From NCBI GenBank assembly GCA_016714795.1, contig JADKCA010000005.1, positions 62,001-126,000 on the forward strand: a DNA stretch of 64,000 nt, given 5' to 3'. The position numbers and the translations under genes are program-made. This DNA comes from Sphingomonadales bacterium. GTDB taxonomy: Bacteria; Pseudomonadota; Alphaproteobacteria; Sphingomonadales; Sphingomonadaceae. The notes beneath the pieces were generated by a model that was given only the letters and a program-made list of their open reading frames with translations, made no database searches and had not been told where the DNA came from. Positions 59,844-64,000 of the stretch are shown one piece after another (position 1 is the first letter of the stretch; the number at the start of each line of letters is the position of its first letter).

Positions 59844-61507
59844 AAGCGGTACGCTGCGCCGTCTACACCCGCAAGTCGAGCGAGGAGGGGCTGGAGCAGG
59901 GGTTCAATTCTCTCCATGCCCAGCGCGAGGCCTGTGCGGCCTATGTGCTGAGCCAGGCGAGCGAGGGCTGGGTGCTGCTGCCGGAGGTCTATGACGATGG
60001 CGGGCTGTCCGGCGGCACGCTGGAGCGCCCTGCCCTGCAGCGCCTGCTGGGCGATGTAGCTGATGGCAAAGTCGATATCATCGTCGTCTACAAGGTCGAC
60101 CGGTTGACCCGCTCGCTGCTCGACTTCGCCAAACTGGTCGAAGCACTCGACAAGGCCGGGACCAGCTTTGTCTCGATCACTCAGTCGTTCAACACCACGA
60201 CCAGTATGGGCAGGCTGACCCTCAACATGCTGCTCTCCTTCGCCCAGTTCGAGCGCGAGGTCACCGCCGAGCGGATCCGCGACAAGGTGGCAGCCTCCAA
60301 GGCCAAGGGCATGTGGATGGGCGGGATCCCGCCGCTCGGCTACCGTCCCGATGGCCGCACGCTGGCGATCGTCGAGGAACATGCCGCGCTGGTGCGCGAG
60401 ATCCATGCCCGCTACCTCGCGCTGGGCAATGTGCGCAGCGTTGCGGAAAGCCTCGCGGCCGAGCGCATCCGGGTGCCAAAGCGCAAGACCGGCACAGGCC
60501 GGGCCTTTGGCGGAACGGCCTTCTCGCGCGTGCAAATCTACGCGATCCTGCGCAATCCGATCTACGTGGGCGACATCCCGCACCGGGGCAGCGTGTTTCC
60601 GGGGCTGCATGCGCCGATCCTCGAGCGGGCAGCATGGAACAAGGTCCAGCAGCAACTCGCTGGGAACGTGCGCGGGGAGCGCACGAGGCGCGGCAATGCG
60701 CACGGATTCCTCACCGGACGGATCGTTGACAGTGAAGGTCAGCCGCTGCTCGCTACCCACGCCCGCAAGGGCGAGCGGCGCTATCGCTACTATGTCAGCA
60801 AGACCCTGCTGGAAGGCACCGCCCGGAGCGGAACAGCAGGCATGCGCCTGCCGGCCGAGGAAGCCGAGCAGGTGGTGCAGCAGGAGCTGGCAACGCTGCT
60901 CGATGATCCGCTGGCGTTGGCCGAGCAGGCCGGTTGCACGGTGCCGCCAGATGCGCTGGCCCCGCTGCTCGCACGCGGGCAAGAACTGGCGGCAAGTGTC
61001 CGGACGGGCAGTTCCGCTGCCATCACCGCGCTGCTCGGGCAGGTTACCATCCACGACAACCGGATCGAGATTGCGCTATCCGTGCCGGCGATGGCCGAGA
61101 CGCTCGGGCTGACTGCGCCCGATGGCGCTTCGCCCACGCTTACCATCACCCGCGAGATGCGCCTCACCCGCACCGGGCGGGCCGTGCGCCTCGTCCACGG
61201 CAGCGGTGCTGCCGCCACCGCGCAGGGCGCTGACCTCACGCTGATCCGCCTGATCGCCAAATCCCGGGAATGGTGGGCCCGCATCACCGCGGGCAATCTC
61301 GATCCCTCGACCCTCGCTGCGCAGGAGGGTGTCAGCGTGTCTTACGTCGTGCGCGTCCTGCGCATCGCGTTCCTGGCCCCTGCCGTAGTGGACGCCGTGC
61401 TCGACGGGCGCCTGCGCGCCGGGGTCGACAGCACCGCACTGCTCGATATCCGCGCGATTCAGCCAGACTGGCAGAAGCAGGAGCGGGCCTGCATGCTCAG
61501 GGGTTAA
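59840..61507 (+). CDS. Large serine recombinase
   Basis: The 555-residue protein starts with the resolvase catalytic domain (RCAVYTRKSSEEGLEQGFNS with the nucleophile Ser, then DIIVVYKVDRLTRSLLDF and FNTTTSMGRLTLNMLLSFAQ). The recombinase domain (GGIPPLGYRPDGRTLAIVEE) and a C-terminal DNA-binding region follow. Recombines short att sites. With DUF2924 it forms a mobile-element module; the element borders are not found. Confidence 0.9.
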   Translation: MKAVRCAVYTRKSSEEGLEQGFNSLHAQREACAAYVLSQASEGWVLLPEVYDDGGLSGGTLERPALQRLLGDVADGKVDIIVVYKVDRLTRSLLDFAKLVEALDKAGTSFVSITQSFNTTTSMGRLTLNMLLSFAQFEREVTAERIRDKVAASKAKGMWMGGIPPLGYRPDGRTLAIVEEHAALVREIHARYLALGNVRSVAESLAAERIRVPKRKTGTGRAFGGTAFSRVQIYAILRNPIYVGDIPHRGSVFPGLHAPILERAAWNKVQQQLAGNVRGERTRRGNAHGFLTGRIVDSEGQPLLATHARKGERRYRYYVSKTLLEGTARSGTAGMRLPAEEAEQVVQQELATLLDDPLALAEQAGCTVPPDALAPLLARGQELAASVRTGSSAAITALLGQVTIHDNRIEIALSVPAMAETLGLTAPDGASPTLTITREMRLTRTGRAVRLVHGSGAAATAQGADLTLIRLIAKSREWWARITAGNLDPSTLAAQEGVSVSYVVRVLRIAFLAPAVVDAVLDGRLRAGVDSTALLDIRAIQPDWQKQERACMLRG

Positions 61508-61616
61508 AGTCGGCCAAGGCGCTCAAGCGTGGCGGGGTTCTTCTGGGCTTAGTTAAAGGGATGGTCCCTTGGACGGAAGAACAGCTTCGAAAGGTCAGAA
61601 CCATAAAAAACACGGT

Positions 61617-61965
61617 CTGAACCGCCCCGGGATTGCCGGAGGCCATTTGGTTTAAATTATGCCGCCATTGGGGTGTCGTCCAGCATGGCGTAGTATCGCT
61701 CTTCAGCTTCGGCAGGCGGGATATTGCCGATGGGCGCGAGCAAGCGCCGGTTGTTGAACCAGTCCACCCATTCGAGCGTGGCGTATTCCACGGCTTCAAA
61801 TGATCGCCAAGGACCTCGACGGTGGATGACCTCGGCCTTGTAAAGGCCGTTGATCGTCTCGGCCAAAGCGTTGTCATAGCTGTCGCCAACGCTGCCGACT
61901 GATGGCTCGATCCCGGCCTCGGCGAGGCGCTCGGTATACTTGATCGAGACGTATTGGCTGCCGCG
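61617..61965 (-). mobile_element. IS3-family insertion sequence fragment
   Basis: The terminal sequence TGAACCGCCCCGGGATTGCC at 61618 is typical of IS3 elements. The transposase OrfB C-terminus runs on the minus strand from the fragment's right end. The element is cut at 61965/61966 by the IS21 terminus. Confidence 0.8.
61657..61965 (-). pseudogene. IS3-family transposase OrfB, C-terminal fragment
   Basis: The minus-strand frame reads SVGSVGDSYDNALAETINGL, then YKAEVIHRRGPWRSFEAVEY and NRRLLAPIGNIPPAEAEERY, the conserved end of IS3-group OrfB including the last DDE Glu (LAETINGLYK). The N-terminal part is absent because an IS21 copy was inserted at 61966. No intact OrfA is present. Confidence 0.85.
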
Positions 61966-62256
61966 TGTTGATGGCAGAGTAAAATGCCCCAGAACTGACA
62001 TTTGAAAATTCCCCACTTCTTCTGACCGGCCCTTGTCCGGGGCGAGCCCCGGACAAGGGCCAAAGCAAAATATCGGGCATGATCTCCCTGACGGGAGGCG
62101 TGCTGCGATGAAGAAGCTTGGAGATTTATTGATGATCCTGGATTTACATCGCCAAGGCCTGAAGGTGGCCGTTATCGCTCGCCAAGTCGGCATCGACCGT
62201 AAGACCGTTCGTAAATACATCGCGCGCGGCCTTGGGGTGCCGACGTATGGCCCAAG
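61966..62256 (+). mobile_element. IS21-family insertion sequence, copy A right fragment (inverted relative to 1-928)
   Basis: Starts TGTTGATGGCAGAG and matches the leader and first 50 istA codons of the left copy, in opposite orientation. It ends at 62256, where identity to the left copy stops and a DapA-like gene remnant begins. A single-side deletion or recombination event likely removed the rest. Confidence 0.85.
62108..62256 (+). pseudogene. istA: IS21-family transposase IstA, 5' fragment
   Basis: Identical start to the gene at 786 (MKKLGDLLMILDLHRQGLKV, then KTVRKYIARGLGVPTYGP), followed by unrelated sequence. About 50 codons remain of some 500. Non-functional. Confidence 0.85.
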
Positions 62257-63040
62257 GACACCGCCGGGGACAAGCTGGGGCTGTTCTTTCACGCCGGTTT
62301 CGGCACGCTTGCCGAAAATATCGCAGCGGTGAAGCTGGCTGAAAAGGCCGGAGCCGACATCGTCCTGCTGTCCTACCCCAGCAACTTCTGGCCGACCACC
62401 GAGCAGGAAATCTACGATTACACCAAGGCGTTCTGCGACGCGACAAGCCTTGCGGTGATGCTGTTCCCGATCCCCTTGTGGGGGTTCGAACGGGTCCACC
62501 CGATGGGCATGTCGGTTGAACTGATCGGGCGGCTGATCGCCGATTGCCCCAACGTGGTTGCGGTCAAGTCCGAACAGGGTTTCCCGCTGATCTCTGGCCT
62601 GATGGAAATGTACCACCACTATCGCGACCAGGTGATCATCTCGTGCCCGATCGAGGGCGATTGCATCCCGCTGATGAGTCTGATGGACCTGCAGTTCTCG
62701 GGCACCAGCTACACCCAATGGATGGGCGACTATTTCCCCAAGGCCTTCCAGCTGGCCCGCGAAGGCAAATGGGAAGAAGCGATGAAGCTCTACTGGCAGG
62801 TCCAACCCGCGCGGCTGGCGAGCGGCGGGGCCACCGCCGCCTATATGCCAGGCGTCAATTTCATCAACCGCACCAACTGGAAATACATGGACTGGCTGGC
62901 GGGTTTCAACGGCGGCCCGCTGCGCGCGCCGACCCCCCGCATGCCCGACCGATTCATGGGATCCTTGCGCGCAGGGCTCAAGGCTTCAGGCTGCCCGGTC
63001 ACCGACTTGCCGGACAGCGAGTTCATGAAGGGCCTGTTGG
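62257..63040 (+). pseudogene. DapA-like (dihydrodipicolinate synthase/aldolase family) gene, 5' truncated
   Basis: The frame from 62257 reads DKLGLFFHAGFGTLAENIAA, AVMLFPIPLWGFERVHPMGM, CPNVVAVKSEQGFPLISGLM (Schiff-base Lys candidate in VAVKSEQG) and FSGTSYTQWMGDYFPKAFQL. It is the middle and C-terminal part of a class I aldolase of the DapA family, which condenses or cleaves pyruvate adducts. Its N-terminus is replaced by the IS21 fragment. The reading frame shifts into another gene remnant near 63040. Not expected to be active. Confidence 0.78.
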
Positions 63041-63245
63041 CGAGGCCATGTCAGGCTGGTTCCATGCCCCCGAAGGCAATTGCAAATGGGCCTATCTGGA
63101 CACGCGCAAGTCGATCGGCTGTTACACCGAACTCTACTATGTCGACGGCGTCGCCCTTGAAGCCTTCGAAAACTTCCGCGACGGCAGGAGTGACGAATTC
63201 ATACCTGGCGCACCCGGCAGCCGGATCATGCCCAAGTCTGATTGA
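63041..63245 (+). pseudogene. VOC-like gene fragment, C-terminal, fused out of frame
   Basis: In another frame the sequence reads MSGWFHAPEGNCKWAYLDTR then KSIGCYTELYYVDGVALEAF, ending RSDEFIPGAPGSRIMPKSD. It resembles the end of a small VOC/glyoxalase-type or NTF2-type protein; I cannot settle which. It begins abruptly after the DapA-like sequence, so the two pieces were probably joined by a deletion. Confidence 0.6.
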
Positions 63246-63530
63246 ACCATAACCGTGGATCTTGGGGCATCCTTGGGGGCATCCGATTCAAGTCGGAAAC
63301 GATTATTTATTGATAATCAATCTATTATATCACGGAAATCGAATCCCTCCGTCTCCGCCATCGACCATTGATTTCGCCCGAAAAAATTCAATTCTGGTCG
63401 GCTGTTTCCATCAATATCTCCGATAGTACGCTTATGGCTGATTGGCAGTTCGGATCATTTGATGCTGGATGACGCCGCCTCCTGCGCCGGTTGTGGCCAA
63501 GGATAGTGCCATGTCCGCCGCCAACGATGG
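63246..63530. other. AT-richer intergenic region
   Basis: 285 bases between the chimeric pseudogene and the TetR-type gene. An AT-rich stretch lies near 63300-63335. No operator copy, tRNA or ORF with family support is seen. Confidence 0.45.
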
Positions 63531-63992
63531 TCAGATTTCGCGCAATTGGCCGTCTGCGGTCTGCAATTTCGGGCGGGGCAGGTTGAGCGCATCCACGCCC
63601 TTTGCGCCAACCAGATCAAGGGCCTCAAGAATCTCAGTGCGGGCGGCTCCCTGCGTGGCTCCGGCCATGACGCTGAGACAGGTTGAAACCAGACGGGGCG
63701 TCAGTTCTTCCGCCGGGATGACGCCCTGACACCAGCCATTGATGATGGCATATTCGAGCCGAACCACATCATCAGCCAGCTTGGCGGGATCAATCCAGGG
63801 CTGAAGCTCTCCGCGCTGATGGAGCGATTCGATCCAGATCAGATTGGGGGCCACGCCCATATCGTGCAGCGTCGAACGGATGTCCTCATCGGCGTCATGG
63901 CTGAAATAGATGGCCATGATCGCCGCGATATAATGCGGCATCTTCCGGTCCCGCTCGCTCACCGAGACCAGCCGTTCCAGATTGTGCCGCAT
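63531..63992 (-). CDS. TetR/AcrR-type regulator, C-terminal part (5' end beyond window)
   Basis: The visible 153 residues (SVSERDRKMPHYIAAIMAIY, YAIINGWCQGVIPAEELTPR, LVSTCLSVMAGATQGAARTE) fit the ligand-binding half of a TetR-type protein. No HTH is present in the visible part. The frame stays open beyond 63992 to the window edge, so the HTH is likely encoded outside. Its target is unknown. Confidence 0.55.
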   Translation of the reverse strand: MRHNLERLVSVSERDRKMPHYIAAIMAIYFSHDADEDIRSTLHDMGVAPNLIWIESLHQRGELQPWIDPAKLADDVVRLEYAIINGWCQGVIPAEELTPRLVSTCLSVMAGATQGAARTEILEALDLVGAKGVDALNLPRPKLQTADGQLREI

Positions 63993-64000
63993 CGTCCCTT

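Noticed and set aside
63246..63530. tRNA or att site in the AT-rich stretch
   Set aside because: No cloverleaf or matching repeat could be built from this sequence.
1..64000. CRISPR array
   Set aside because: No regularly spaced short direct repeats were seen anywhere, and no cas gene motif is present.

Overview
The window reads as an accessory catabolic island of a high-GC alphaproteobacterium, most likely a sphingomonad. The grounds are two catabolic-type TonB-dependent receptors, CaiB/PrpD/PaaK-type CoA chemistry, a DUF2924 plus serine recombinase module and the IS types present. This is inferred from gene content; no rRNA, tRNA or replication gene is present to fix the taxon.

Layout. 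1-4063 is a nested stack of mobile elements: an IS21-family copy inserted in another IS21-family transposase gene, which abuts an IS6-family transposase gene that is split by a group II intron. 4086-14166 (minus strand) holds a large acyl-CoA dehydrogenase and then an operon of TonB receptor, MFS transporter, FAD-linked oxidase, exported nitrilase-like protein, methyltransferase and small protein. 14312-20036 (plus) encodes a membrane protein and the cassette citE-like lyase / MaoC hydratase / acyl-CoA dehydrogenase / two CaiB CoA-transferases. A GntR (HutC-type) regulator follows (20045-20782, minus). 20863-30390 (plus) is a tightly coupled ten-gene operon: PrpD, PrpD, PaaK-like ligase, amidase, small barrel protein, SDR, PuuE-like hydrolase, crotonase, VOC protein, SDR. 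An IS630-family element with a frameshift site follows. 31764-36354 (minus) has a second exported nitrilase-like protein, a fusion protein, a second membrane protein and a fumarate-reductase-type flavoprotein, divergent from a LysR regulator. 37367-46957 (minus) is a ten-gene operon: alpha/beta hydrolase, small protein, LeuCD-type hydratase, HMG-CoA-lyase-type lyase, CaiB transferase, exported protein, membrane protein, FAD-linked oxidase, YciI protein. 47038-51974 (plus) carries isochorismatase-type amidase, two more PuuE-like hydrolases, aldehyde dehydrogenase and an MDR reductase. 51994-59073 carries a fourth copy of the membrane protein, a cupin, a second TonB receptor and a cytochrome c / Tat-exported flavin amine dehydrogenase pair. 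The right edge (59412-64000) holds a serine recombinase, IS3 and IS21 remnants, a chimeric pseudogene and a partial TetR-type gene.

How it may work. Six near-identical 12-bp palindromes (consensus TTGTCCGGACAA) lie just upstream of most operon-leading genes, which suggests one regulon, plausibly of the local GntR protein. Gene content suggests uptake by TonB receptors, periplasmic and membrane-linked oxidation (cytochrome c, FAD oxidases, four paralogous membrane proteins), and opening of a cyclic imide- or ureide-like N-heterocycle by PuuE-like hydrolases paired with amidases. The branched C4 acids released would then be handled by two CoA cassettes: a methylsuccinyl-CoA to mesaconyl-CoA to methylmalyl-CoA route (15140-20036), and a citraconate to citramalate to citramalyl-CoA to pyruvate plus acetyl-CoA route (40930-45069). 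The substrate is not established by the sequence. A methyl-substituted maleimide or succinimide, perhaps from a tetrapyrrole or another N-heterocycle, is my working hypothesis.
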